From: Alentia gelatinosa
Taxonomy: Eukaryota > Annelida > Polychaeta > Phyllodocida > Polynoidae
NCBI GenBank assembly: GCA_950022655.1
Contig: OX465589.1
Coordinates: forward strand, 24,295,626 to 24,359,625
Length of the DNA stretch: 64,000 nucleotides
Reading direction: 5' to 3'
The notes beneath the pieces are model-generated. The model ran no database searches. It saw nothing but the letters and a program-made list of their open reading frames with translations, and was not told the DNA's origin. Of this stretch, positions 45,500 to 60,400 are shown one piece after another. Each line of letters starts with the position of its first letter. Within the stretch, counting starts at the first letter, position 1. The position numbers and the translations under genes are program-made.

Positions 45500-48400
45500 A
45501 GACCAAGTCTAATTAAACAAATTGGACATTAAGCTACCCAAACAAACTGTGTGGGACCTAAAAGGACTAGAGGCCAACCGTATATTAACTACATTCACAT
45601 AATTACAGTGAGGACTTTCAAATGCTATACACATAGTGGAAAGCTAAGTGTGCATGGAAGTGTTACCCAAATGATATGAGGGTAGTCTATGCCAAGTAGA
45701 GACCTGCTAATATGTTGCTGCATATGCAGTGATGGGTGATAGATGGAGAAAATGTTTTAATATGTCGCAGTTTGAAATATGTATGAAATCCTTTTGGAGC
45801 GATATTTTAATTGAAGAATTTGTCTTACCACTTCTTTTAATATTTCTCATGGTGAATTGGTTTAAACTTTTCCCAGGTGCCCTGTTGACCCTCCTATAAA
45901 GTTATGGGTGAAAGATGCAGTGAGTGTCACATACCTTATTTTAAAAGAGTATGTCAGAAGAAACAAGAATGTCAGACCTGGACGTCCCCCTGCATGGGGG
46001 ATTTTCCGTACCTCCAGGTCTGGCATGTCCCCTGCAACTATTTTTCTTTGTAAGACCAAGTCTAATTAAACAAATTGAAAGGACTAGAGGCCAACCGTAT
46101 ATTAACTACATTCACATAATTACAATGAGGACCTTCAAATGCTATACACACAGTGGAAAGCTAAGTGTGCATGGAAGTGTTACCCAAATGATATGAGGGT
46201 AGTCTATGCCAAGTAGAGACCTGCTAATATGTTGCTGCATATGCAGTAATGGGTGATAGATGGACAAAATGTTTTAATATGTCGCAGTTTGAAATATGTA
46301 TGAAATCCTTTTGGAGCGACATTTTAATTGAAGAATTTGTCTTACCACTTCTTTTAATATTTCTCATGGTGAATTGGTTTAAACTTTTCCCAGGTGCCCT
46401 GTTGACCCTCCTATAAAGTTATGGGTGATAGATGCAGTGAGTGTCACATACCTTATTTTAAAAGAGTATGTCAGAAGAAACAAGAATGTCAGACCTGGAC
46501 GTCCCCCTGCATTGGGGATTTTCCGCACCTCCAGGTCTGGCATGTCCCCTGCAACTATTTTTCTTTGTAAGACCAAGTCTAATTAAACAAATTGGACATT
46601 AAGCTACCCAAACAAACTGTGTGGGACCTAAAAGGACTAGAGGCCAACCGTATATTAACTACATTCACATAATTACAATGAGGACTTTCAAATGCTATAC
46701 ACATAGTGGAAAGCTAAGTGTGCATGGAAGTGTTACCCAAATGATATGAGGGTAGTCTATGCCAAGTAGAGACCTGCTAATATGTTGCTGCATATGCAGT
46801 GATGGGTGATAGATGGAGAAAATGTTTTAATATGTCGCAGTTTGAAATATGTATGAAATCCTTTTGGAGCGATATTTTAATTGAAGAATTTGTCTTACCA
46901 CTTCTTTTAATATTTCTCATGGTGAATTGGTTTAAACTTTTCCCAGGTGCCCTGTTGACCCTCCTATAAAGTTATGGGTGAAAGATGCAGTGAGTGTCAC
47001 ATACCTTATTTTAAAAGAGTATGTCAGAAGAAACAAGAATGTCAGACCTGGACGTCCCCCTGCATGGGGGATTTTCCGCACCTCCAGGTCTGGCATGTCC
47101 CCTGCAACTATTTTTCTTTGTAAGACCAAGTCTAATTAAACAAATTGAAAGGACTAGAGGCCAACCATATATTAACTACATTCACATAATTACAATGAGG
47201 ACCTTCAAATGCTATACACACAGTGGAAAGCTAAGTGTGCATGGAAGTGTTACCCAAATGATATGAGGGTAGTCTATGCCAAGTAGAGACCTGCTAATAT
47301 GTTGCTGCATATGCAGTAATGGGTGATAGATGGAGAAAATGTTTTAATATGTCGCAGTTTGAAATATGTATGAAATCCTTTTGGAGCGACATTTTAATTG
47401 AAGAATTTGTCTTACCACTTCTTTTAATATTTCTCATGGTGAATTGGTTTAAACTTTTCCCAGGTGCCCTGTTGACCCTCCTATAAAGTTATGGGTGATA
47501 GATGCAGTGAGTGTCACATACCTTATTTTAAAAGAGTATGTCAGAAGAAACAAGAATGTCAGACCTGGACGTCCCCCTGCATTGGGGATTTTCCGCACCT
47601 CCAGGTCTGGCATGTCCCCTGCAACTATTTTTCTTTGTAAGACCAAGTCTAATTAAACAAATTGGACATTAAGCTACCCAAACAAACTGTGTGGGACCTA
47701 AAAGGACTAGAGGCCAACCGTATATTAACTACATTCACATAATTACAATGAGGACTTTCAAATGCTATACACATAGTGGAAAGCTAAGTGTGCATGGAAG
47801 TGTTACCCAAATGATATGAGGGTAGTCTATGCCAAGTAGAGACCTGCTAATATGTTGCTGCATATGCAGTGATGGGTGATAGATGGAGAAAATGTTTTAA
47901 TATGTCGCAGTTTGAAATATGTATGAAATCCTTTTGGAGCGATATTTTAATTGAAGAATTTGTCTTACCACTTCTTTTAATATTTCTCATGGTGAATTGG
48001 TTTAAACTTTTCCCAGGTGCCCTGTTGACCCTCCTATAAAGTTATGGGTGAAAGATGCAGTGAGTGTCACATACCTTATTTTAAAAGAGTATGTCAGAAG
48101 AAACAAGAATGTCAGACCTGGACGTCCCCCTGCATGGGGGATTTTCCGCACCTCCAGGTCTGGCATGTCCCCTGCAACTATTTTTCTTTGTAAGACCAAG
48201 TCTAATTAAACAAATTGAAAGGACTAGAGGCCAACCGTATATTAACTACATTCACATAATTACAATGAGGACCTTCAAATGCTATACACACAGTGGAAAG
48301 CTAAGTGTGCATGGAAGTGTTACCCAAATGATATGAGGGTAGTCTATGCCAAGTACAGACCTGCTAATATGTTGCTGCATATGCAGTAATGGGTGATAGA

Positions 48401-51400
48401 TGGACAAAATGTTTTAATATGTCGCAGTTTGAAATATGTATGAAATCCTTTTGGAGCGACATTTTAATTGAAGAATTTGTCTTACCACTTCTTTTAATAT
48501 TTCTCATGGTGAATTGGTTTAAACTTTTCCCAGGTGCCCTGTTGACCCTCCTATAAAGTTATGGGTGATAGATGCAGTGAGTGTCACATCCCTTATTTTA
48601 AAAGAGTATGTCGGAAGAAACAAGAATGTCAGACCTGGACGTCCCCCTGCATTGGGGATTTTCCGCACCTCCAGGTCTGGCATGTCCCCTGCAACTATTT
48701 TTCTTTGTAAGACCAAGTCTAATTAAACAAATTGGACATTAAGCTACCCAAACAAACTGTGTGGGACCTAAAAGGACTAGAGGCCAACCGTATATTAACT
48801 ACATTCACATAATTACAGTGAGGACTTTCAAATGCTATACACATAGTGGAAAGCTAAGTGTGCATGGAAGTGTTACCCAAATGATATGAGGGTAGTCTAT
48901 GCCAAGTAGAGACCTGCTAATATGTTGCTGCATATGCAGTGATGGGTGATAGATGGAGAAAATGTTTTAATATGTCGCAGTTTTAAATATGTATGAAATC
49001 CTTTTGGAGCGATATTTTAATTGAAGAATTTGTCTTACCACTTCTTTTAATATTTCTCATGGTGAATTGGTTTAAACTTTTCCCAGGTGCCCTGTTGACC
49101 CTCCTATAAAGTTATGGGTGAAAGATGCAGTGAGTGTCACATACCTTATTTTAAAAGAGTATGTCAGAAGAAACAAGAATGTCAGACCTGGACGTCCCCC
49201 TGCATGGGGGATTTTCCGTACCTCCAGGTCTGGCATGTCCCCTGCAACTATTTTTCTTTGTAAGACCAAGTCTAATTAAACAAATTGAAAGGACTAGAGG
49301 CCAACCGTATATTAACTACATTCACATAATTACAATGAGGACCTTCAAATGCTATACACACAGTGGAAAGCTAAGTGTGCATGGAAGTGTTACCCAAATG
49401 ATATGAGGGTAGTCTATGCCAAGTAGAGACCTGCTAATATGTTGCTGCATATGCAGTAATGGGTGATAGATGGACAAAATGTTTTAATATGTCGCAGTTT
49501 GAAATATGTATGAAATCCTTTTGGAGTGACATTTTAATTGAAGAATTTGTCTTACCACTTCTTTTAATATTTCTCATGGTGAATTGGTTTAAACTTTTCC
49601 CAGGTGCCCTGTTGACCCTCCTATAAAGTTATGGGTGATAGATGCAGTGAGTGTCACATACCTTATTTTAAAAGAGTATGTCAGAAGAAACAAGAATGTC
49701 AGACCTGGACGTCCCCCTGCATTGGGGATTTTCCGCACCTCCAGGTCTGGCATGTCCCCTGCAACTATTTTTCTTTGTAAGACCAAGTCTAATTAAACAA
49801 ATTGGACATTAAGCTACCCAAACAAACTGTGTGGGACCTAAAAGGACTAGAGGCCAACCGTATATTAACTACATTCACATAATTACAATGAGGACTTTCA
49901 AATGCTATACACATAGTGGAAAGCTAAGTGTGCATGGAAGTGTTACCCAAATGATATGAGGGTAGTCTATGCCAAGTAGAGACCTGCTAATATGTTGCTG
50001 CATATGCAGTGATGGGTGATAGATGGAGAAAATGTTTTAATATGTCGCAGTTTGAAATATGTATGAAATCCTTTTGGAGCGATATTTTAATTGAAGAATT
50101 TGTCTTACCACTTCTTTTAATATTTCTCATGGTGAATTGGTTTAAACTTTTCCCAGGTGCCCTGTTGACCCTCCTATAAAGTTATGGGTGAAAGATGCAG
50201 TGAGTGTCACATACCTTATTTTAAAAGAGTATGTCAGAAGAAACAAGAATGTCAGACCTGGACGTCCCCCTGCATGGGAGATTTTCCGCACCTCCAGGTC
50301 TGGCATGTCCCCTGCAACTATTTTTCTTTGTAAGACCAAGTCTAATTAAACAAATTGAAAGGACTAGAGGCCAACCATATATTAACTACATTCACATAAT
50401 TACAATGAGGACCTTCAAATGCTATACACACAGTGGAAAGCTAAGTGTGCATGGAAGTGTTACCCAAATGATATGAGGGTAGTCTATGCCAAGTAGAGAC
50501 CTGCTAATATGTTGCTGCATATGCAGTAATGGGTGATAGATGGACAAAATGTTTTAATATGTCGCAGTTTGAAATATGTATGAAATCCTTTTGGAGCGAC
50601 ATTTTAATTGAAGAATTTGTCTTACCACTTCTTTTAATATTTCTCATGGTGAATTGGTTTAAACTTTTCCCAGGTGCCCTGTTGACCCTCCTATAAAGTT
50701 ATGGGTGATAGATGCAGTGAGTGTCACATACCTTATTTTAAAAGAGTATGTCAGAAGAAACAAGAATGTCAGACCTGGACGTCCCCCTGCATTGGGGATT
50801 TTCCGCACCTCCAGGTCTGGCATGTCCCCTGCAACTATTTTTCTTTGTAAGACCAAGTCTAATTAAACAAATTGGACATTAAGCTACCCAAACAAACTGT
50901 GTGGGACCTAAAAGGACTAGAGGCCAACCGTATATTAACTACATTCACATAATTACAATGAGGACTTTCAAATGCTATACACATAGTGGAAAGCTAAGTG
51001 TGCATGGAAGTGTTACCCAAATGATATGAGGGTAGTCTATGCCAAGTAGAGACCTGCTAATATGTTGCTGCATATGCAGTGATGGGTGATAGATGGAGAA
51101 AATGTTTTAATATGTCGCAGTTTGAAATATGTATGAAATCCTTTTGGAGCGATATTTTAATTGAAGAATTTGTCTTACCACTTCTTTTAATATTTCTCAT
51201 GGTGAATTGGTTTAAACTTTTCCCAGGTGCCCTGTTGACCCTCCTATAAAGTTATGGGTGAAAGATGCAGTGAGTGTCACATACCTTATTTTAAAAGAGT
51301 ATGTCAGAAGAAACAAGAATGTCAGACCTGGACGTCCCCCTGCATGGGGGATTTTCCGCACCTCCAGGTCTGGCATGTCCCCTGCAACTATTTTTCTTTG

Positions 51401-54400
51401 TAAGACCAAGTCTAATTAAACAAATTGAAAGGACTAGAGGCCAACCGTATATTAACTACATTCACATAATTACAATGAGGACCTTCAAATGCTATACACA
51501 CAGTGGAAAGCTAAGTGTGCATGGAAGTGTTACCCAAATGATATGAGGGTAGTCTATGCCAAGTACAGACCTGCTAATATGTTGCTGCATATGCAGTAAT
51601 GGGTGATAGATGGAGAAAATGTTTTAATATGTCGCAGTTTGAAATATGTATGAAATCCTTTTGGAGCGACATTTTAATTGAAGAATTTGTCTTACCACTT
51701 CTTTTAATATTTCTCATGGTGAATTGGTTTAAACTTTTCCCAGGTGCCCTGTTGACCCTCCTATAAAGTTATGGGTGATAGATGCAGTGAGTGTCACATC
51801 CCTTATTTTAAAAGAGTATGTCGGAAGAAACAAGAATGTCAGACCTGGACGTCCCCCTGCATTGGGGATTTTCCGCACCTCCAGGTCTGGCATGTCCCCT
51901 GCAACTATTTTGCTTTGTAAGACCAAGTCTAATTAAACAAATTGGACATTAAGCTACCCAAACAAACTGTGTGGGACCTAAAAGGACTAGAGGCCAACCG
52001 TATATTAACTACATTCACATAATTACAGTGAGGACTTTCAAATGCTATACACATAGTGGAAAGCTAAGTGTGCATGGAAGTTTTACCCAAATGATATGAG
52101 GGTAGTCTATGCCAAGTAGAGACCTGCTAATATGTTGCTGCATATGCAGTGATGGGTGATAGATGGAGAAAATGTTTTAATATGTCGCAGTTTTAAATAT
52201 GTATGAAATCCTTTTGGAGCGATATTTTAATTGAAGAATTTGTCTTACCACTTCTTTTAATATTTCTCATGGTGAATTGGTTTAAACTTTTCCCAGGTGC
52301 CCTGTTGACCCTCCTATAAAGTTATGGGTGAAAGATGCAGTGAGTGTCACATACCTTATTTTAAAAGAGTATGTCAGAAGAAACAAGAATGTCAGACCTG
52401 GACGTCCCCCTGCATGGGGGATTTTCCGTACCTCCAGGTCTGGCATGTCCCCTGCAACTATTTTTCTTTGTAAGACCAAGTCTAATTAAACAAATTGAAA
52501 GGACTAGAGGCCAACCGTATATTAACTACATTCACATAATTACAATGAGGACCTTCAAATGCTATACACACAGTGGAAAGCTAAGTGTGCATGGAAGTGT
52601 TACCCAAATGATATGAGGGTAGTCTATGCCAAGTAGAGACCTGCTAATATGTTGCTGCATATGCAGTAATGGGTGATAGATGGACAAAATGTTTTAATAT
52701 GTCGCAGTTTGAAATATGTATGAAATCCTTTTGGAGCGACATTTTAATTGAAGAATTTGTCTTACCACTTCTTTTAATATTTCTCATGGTGAATTGGTTT
52801 AAACTTTTCCCAGGTGCCCTGTTGACCCTCCTATAAAGTTATGGGTGATAGATGCAGTGAGTGTCACATACCTTATTTTAAAAGAGTATGTCAGAAGAAA
52901 CAAGAATGTCAGACCTGGACGTCCCCCTGCATTGGGGATTTTCCGCACCTCCAGGTCTGGCATGTCCCCTGCAACTATTTTTCTTTGTAAGACCAAGTCT
53001 AATTAAACAAATTGGACATTAAGCTACCCAAACAAACTGTGTGGGACCTAAAAGGACTAGAGGCCAACCGTATATTAACTACATTCACATAATTACAATG
53101 AGGACTTTCAAATGCTATACACATAGTGGAAAGCTAAGTGTGCATGGAAGTGTTACCCAAATGATATGAGGGTAGTCTATGCCAAGTAGAGACCTGCTAA
53201 TATGTTGCTGCATATGCAGTGATGGGTGATAGATGGAGAAAATGTTTTAATATGTCGCAGTTTGAAATATGTATGAAATCCTTTTGGAGCGATATTTTAA
53301 TTGAAGAATTTGTCTTACCACTTCTTTTAATATTTCTCATGGTGAATTGGTTTAAACTTTTCCCAGGTGCCCTGTTGACCCTCCTATAAAGTTATGGGTG
53401 AAAGATGCAGTGAGTGTCACATACCTTATTTTAAAAGAGTATGTCAGAAGAAACAAGAATGTCAGACCTGGACGTCCCCCTGCATGGGGGATTTTCCGCA
53501 CCTCCAGGTCTGGCATGTCCCCTGCAACTATTTTTCTTTGTAAGACCAAGTCTAATTAAACAAATTGAAAGGACTAGAGGCCAACCATATATTAACTACA
53601 TTCACATAATTACAATGAGGACCTTCAAATGCTATACACACAGTGGAAAGCTAAGTGTGCATGGAAGTGTTACCCAAATGATATGAGGGTAGTCTATGCC
53701 AAGTAGAGACCTGCTAATATGTTGCTGCATATGCAGTAATGGGTGATAGATGGACAAAATGTTTTAATATGTCGCAGTTTGAAATATGTATGAAATCCTT
53801 TTGGAGCGACATTTTAATTGAAGAATTTGTCTTACCACTTCTTTTAATATTTCTCATGGTGAATTGGTTTAAACTTTTCCCAGGTGCCCTGTTGACCCTC
53901 CTATAAAGTTATGGGTGATAGATGCAGTGAGTGTCACATACCTTATTTTAAAAGAGTATGTCAGAAGAAACAAGAATGTCAGACCTGGACGTCCCCCTGC
54001 ATTGGGGATTTTCCGCACCTCCAGGTCTGGCATGTCCCCTGCAACTATTTTTCTTTGTAAGACCAAGTCTAATTAAACAAATTGGACATTAAGCTACCCA
54101 AACAAACTGTGTGGGACCTAAAAGGACTAGAGGCCAACCGTATATTAACTACATTCACATAATTACAATGAGGACTTTCAAATGCTATACACATAGTGGA
54201 AAGCTAAGTGTGCATGGAAGTGTTACCCAAATGATATGAGGGTAGTCTATGCCAAGTAGAGACCTGCTAATATGTTGCTGCATATGCAGTGATGGGTGAT
54301 AGATGGAGAAAATGTTTTAATATGTCGCAGTTTGAAATATGTATGAAATCCTTTTGGAGCGATATTTTAATTGAAGAATTTGTCTTACCACTTCTTTTAA

Positions 54401-57400
54401 TATTTCTCATGGTGAATTGGTTTAAACTTTTCCCAGGTGCCCTGTTGACCCTCCTATAAAGTTATGGGTGAAAGATGCAGTGAGTGTCACATACCTTATT
54501 TTAAAAGAGTATGTCAGAAGAAACAAGAATGTCAGACCTGGACGTCCCCCTGCATGGGGGATTTTCCGCATCTCCAGGTCTGGCATGTCCCCTGCAACTA
54601 TTTTTCTTTGTAAGACCAAGTCTAATTAAACAAATTGAAAGGACTAGAGGCCAACCGTATATTAACTACATTCACATAATTACAATGAGGACCTTCAAAT
54701 GCTATACACACAGTGGAAAGCTAAGTGTGCATGGAAGTGTTGCCCAAATGATATGAGGGTAGTCTATGCCAAGTACAGACCTGCTAATATGTTGCTGCAT
54801 ATGCAGTAATGGGTGATAGATGGAGAAAATGTTTTAATATGTCGCAGTTTGAAATATGTATGAAATCCTTTTGGAGCGACATTTTAATTGAAGAATTTGT
54901 CTTACCACTTCTTTTAATATTTCTCATGGTGAATTGGTTTAAACTTTTCCCAGGTGCCCTGTTGACCCTCCTATAAAGTTATGGGTGATAGATGCAGTGA
55001 GTGTCACATCCCTTATTTTAAAAGAGTATGTCGGAAGAAACAAGAATGTCAGACCTGGACGTCCCCCTGCATTGGGGATTTTCCGCACCTCCAGGTCTGG
55101 CATGTCCCCTGCAACTATTTTGCTTTGTAAGACCAAGTCTAATTAAACAAATTGGACATTAAGCTACCCAAACAAACTGTGTGGGACCTAAAAGGACTAG
55201 AGGCCAACAGTATATTAACTACATTCACATAATTACAGTGAGGACTTTCAAATGCTATACACATAGTGGAAAGCTAAGTGTGCATGGAAGTGTTACCCAA
55301 ATGATATGAGGGTAGTCTATGCCAAGTAGAGACCTGCTAATATGTTGCTGCATATGCAGTGATGGGTGATAGATGGAGAAAATGTTTTAATATGTCGCAG
55401 TTTGAAATATGTATGAAATCCTTTTGGAGCGATATTTTAATTGAAGAATTTGTCTTACCACTTCTTTTAATATTTCTCATGGTGAATTGGTTTAAACTTT
55501 TCCCAGGTGCCCTGTTGACCCTCCTATAAAGTTATGGGTGAAAGATGCAGTGAGTGTCACATACCTTATTTTAAAAGAGTATGTCAGAAGAAACAAGAAT
55601 GTCAGACCTGGACGTCCCCCTGCATGGGGGATTTTCCGCACCTCCAGGTCTGGCATGTCCCCTGCAACTATTTTTCTTTGTAAGACCAAGTCTAATTAAA
55701 CAAATTGAAAGGACTAGAGGCCAACCGTATATTAACTACATTCACATAATTACAATGAGGACCTTCAAATGCTATACACACAGTGGAAAGCTAAGTGTGC
55801 ATGGAAGTGTTACCCAAATGATATGAGGGTAGTCTATGCCAAGTAGAGACCTGCTAATATGTTGCTGCATATGCAGTAATAGGTGATAGATGGAGAAAAT
55901 GTTTTAATATGTCGCAGTTTGAAATATGTATGAAATCCTTTTGGAGCGACATTTTAATTGAAGAATTTGTCTTACCACTTCTTTTAATATTTCTCATGGT
56001 GAATTGGTTTAAACTTTTCCCAGGTGCCCTGTTGACCCTCCTATAAAGTTATGGGTGAAAGATGCAGTGAGTGTCACATACCTTATTTTAAAAGAGTATG
56101 TCGGAAGAAACAAGAATGTCAGACCTGGACGTCCCCCTGCATTGGGGATTTTCCGCACCTCCAGGTCTGGCATGTCCCCTGCAACTATTTTGCTTTGTAA
56201 GACCAAGTCTAATTAAACAAATTGGACATTAAGCTACCCAAACAAACTGTGTGGGACCTAAAAGGACTAGAGGCCAACCGTATATTAACTACATTCACAT
56301 AATTACAGTGAGGACTTTCAAATGCTATACACATAGTGGAAAGCTAAGTGTGCATGGAAGTGTTACCCAAATGATATGAGGGTAGTCTATGCCAAGTAGA
56401 GACCTGCTAATATGTTGCTGCATATGCAGTGATGGGTGATAGATGGAGAAAATGTTTTAATATGTCGCAGTTTGAAATATGTATGAAATCCTTTTGGAGC
56501 GATATTTTAATTGAAGAATTTGTCTTACCACTTCTTTTAATATTTCTCATGGTGAATTGGTTTAAACTTTTCCCAGGTGCCCTGTTGACCCTCCTATAAA
56601 GTTATGGGTGAAAGATGCAGTGAGTGTCACATACCTTATTTTAAAAGAGTATGTCAGAAGAAACAAGAATGTCAGACCTGGACGTCCCCCTGCATGGGGG
56701 ATTTTCCGTACCTCCAGGTCTGGCATGTCCCCTGCAACTATTTTTCTTTGTAAGACCAAGTCTAATTAAACAAATTGAAAGGACTAGAGGCCAACCGTAT
56801 ATTAACTACATTCACATAATTACAATGAGGACCTTCAAATGCTATACACACAGTGGAAAGCTAAGTGTGCATGGAAGTGTTACCCAAATGATATGAGGGT
56901 AGTCTATGCCAAGTACAGACCTGCTAATATGTTGCTGCATATGCAGTAATGGGTGATAGATGGACAAAATGTTTTAATATGTCGCAGTTTGAAATATGTA
57001 TGAAATCCTTTTGGAGCGACATTTTAATTGAAGAATTTGTCTTACCACTTCTTTTAATATTTCTCATGGTGAATTGGTTTAAACTTTTCCCAGGTGCCCT
57101 GTTGACCCTCCTATAAAGTTATGGGTGATAGATGCAGTGAGTGTCACATACCTTATTTTAAAAGAGTATGTCAGAAGAAACAAGAATGTCAGACCTGGAC
57201 GTCCCCCTGCATTGGGGATTTTCCGCACCTCCAGGTCTGGCATGTCCCCTGCAACTATTTTTCTTTGTAAGACCAAGTCTAATTAAACAAATTGGACATT
57301 AAGCTACCCAAACAAACTGTGTGGGACCTAAAAGGACTAGAGGCCAACCGTATATTAACTACATTCACATAATTACAATGAGGACTTTCAAATGCTATAC

Positions 57401-60400
57401 ACATAGTGGAAAGCTAAGTGTGCATGGAAGTGTTACCCAAATGATATGAGGGTAGTCTATGCCAAGTAGAGACCTGCTAATATGTTGCTGCATATGCAGT
57501 GATGGGTGATAGATGGAGAAAATGTTTTAATATGTCGCAGTTTGAAATATGTATGAAATCCTTTTGGAGCGATATTTTAATTGAAGAATTTGTCTTACCA
57601 CTTCTTTTAATATTTCTCATGGTGAATTGGTTTAAACTTTTCCCAGGTGCCCTGTTGACCCTCCTATAAAGTTATGGGTGAAAGATGCAGTGAGTGTCAC
57701 ATACCTTATTTTAAAAGAGTATGTCAGAAGAAACAAGAATGTCAGACCTGGACGTCCCCCTGCATGGGGGATTTTCCGCACCTCCAGGTCTGGCATGTCC
57801 CCTGCAACTATTTTTCTTTGTAAGACCAAGTCTAATTAAACAAATTGAAAGGACTAGAGGCCAACCATATATTAACTACATTCACATAATTACAATGAGG
57901 ACCTTCAAATGCTATACACACAGTGGAAAGCTAAGTGTGCATGGAAGTGTTACCCAAATGATATGAGGGTAGTCTATGCCAAGTAGAGACCTGCTAATAT
58001 GTTGCTGCATATGCAGTAATGGGTGATAGATGGAGAAAATGTTTTAATATGTCGCAGTTTGAAATATGTATGAAATCCTTTTGGAGCGACATTTTAATTG
58101 AAGAATTTGTCTTACCACTTCTTTTAATATTTCTCATGGTGAATTGGTTTAAACTTTTCCCAGGTGCCCTGTTGACCCTCCTATAAAGTTATGGGTGATA
58201 GATGCAGTGAGTGTCACATACCTTATTTTAAAAGAGTATGTCAGAAGAAACAAGAATGTCAGACCTGGACGTCCCCCTGCATTGGGGATTTTCCGCACCT
58301 CCAGGTCTGGCATGTCCCCTGCAACTATTTTTCTTTCTAAGACCAAGTCTAATTAAACAAATTGGACATTAAGCTACCCAAACAAACTGTGTGGGACCTA
58401 AAAGGACTAGAGGCCAACCGTATATTAACTACATTCACATAATTACAATGAGGACTTTCAAATGCTATACACATAGTGGAAAGCTAAGTGTGCATGGAAG
58501 TGTTACCCAAATGATATGAGGGTAGTCTATGCCAAGTAGAGACCTGCTAATATGTTGCTGCATATGCAGTGATGGGTGATAGATGGAGAAAATGTTTTAA
58601 TATGTCGCAGTTTGAAATATGTATGAAATCCTTTTGGAGCGATATTTTAATTGAAGAATTTGTCTTACCACTTCTTTTAATATTTCTCATGGTGAATTGG
58701 TTTAAACTTTTCCCAGGTGCCCTGTTGACCCTCCTATAAAGTTATGGGTGAAAGATGCAGTGAGTGTCACATACCTTATTTTAAAAGAGTATGTCAGAAG
58801 AAACAAGAATGTCAGACCTGGACGTCCCCCTGCATGGGGGATTTTCCGCACCTCCAGGTCTGGCATGTCCCCTGCAACTATTTTTCTTTGTAAGACCAAG
58901 TCTAATTAAACAAATTGAAAGGACTAGAGGCCAACCGTATATTAACTACATTCACATAATTACAATGAGGACCTTCAAATGCTATACACACAGTGGAAAG
59001 CTAAGTGTGCATGGAAGTGTTACCCAAATGATATGAGGGTAGTCTATGCCAAGTACAGACCTGCTAATATGTTGCTGCATATGCAGTAATGGGTGATAGA
59101 TGGACAAAATGTTTTAATATGTCGCAGTTTGAAATATGTATGAAATCCTTTTGGAGCGACATTTTAATTGAAGAATTTGTCTTACCACTTCTTTTAATAT
59201 TTCTCATGGTGAATTGGTTTAAACTTTTCCCAGGTGCCCTGTTGACCCTCCTATAAAGTTATGGGTGATAGATGCAGTGAGTGTCACATCCCTTATTTTA
59301 AAAGAGTATGTCGGAAGAAACAAGAATGTCAGACCTGGACGTCCCCCTGCATTGGGGATTTTCCGCACCTCCAGGTCTGGCATGTCCCCTGCAACTATTT
59401 TTCTTTGTAAGACCAAGTCTAATTAAACAAATTGGACATTAAGCTACCCAAACAAACTGTGTGGGACCTAAAAGGACTAGAGGCCAACCGTATATTAACT
59501 ACATTCACATAATTACAGTGAGGACTTTCAAATGCTATACACATAGTGGAAAGCTAAGTGTGCATGGAAGTGTTACCCAAATGATATGAGGGTAGTCTAT
59601 GCCAAGTAGAGACCTGCTAATATGTTGCTGCATATGCAGTGATGGGTGATAGATGGAGAAAATGTTTTAATATGTCGCAGTTTTAAATATGTATGAAATC
59701 CTTTTGGAGCGATATTTTAATTGAAGAATTTGTCTTACCACTTCTTTTAATATTTCTCATGGTGAATTGGTTTAAACTTTTCCCAGGTGCCCTGTTGACC
59801 CTCCTATAAAGTTATGGGTGAAAGATGCAGTGAGTGTCACATACCTTATTTTAAAAGAGTATGTCAGAAGAAACAAGAATGTCAGACCTGGACGTCCCCC
59901 TGCATGGGGGATTTTCCGTACCTCCAGGTCTGGCATGTCCCCTGCAACTATTTTTCTTTGTAAGACCAAGTCTAATTAAACAAATTGAAAGGACTAGAGG
60001 CCAACCGTATATTAACTACATTCACATAATTACAATGAGGACCTTCAAATGCTATACACACAGTGGAAAGCTAAGTGTGCATGGAAGTGTTACCCAAATG
60101 ATATGAGGGTAGTCTATGCCAAGTAGAGACCTGCTAATATGTTGCTGCATATGCAGTAATGGGTGATAGATGGACAAAATGTTTTAATATGTCGCAGTTT
60201 GAAATATGTATGAAATCCTTTTGGAGTGACATTTTAATTGAAGAATTTGTCTTACCACTTCTTTTAATATTTCTCATGGTGAATTGGTTTAAACTTTTCC
60301 CAGGTGCCCTGTTGACCCTCCTATAAAGTTATGGGTGATAGATGCAGTGAGTGTCACATACCTTATTTTAAAAGAGTATGTCAGAAGAAACAAGAATGTC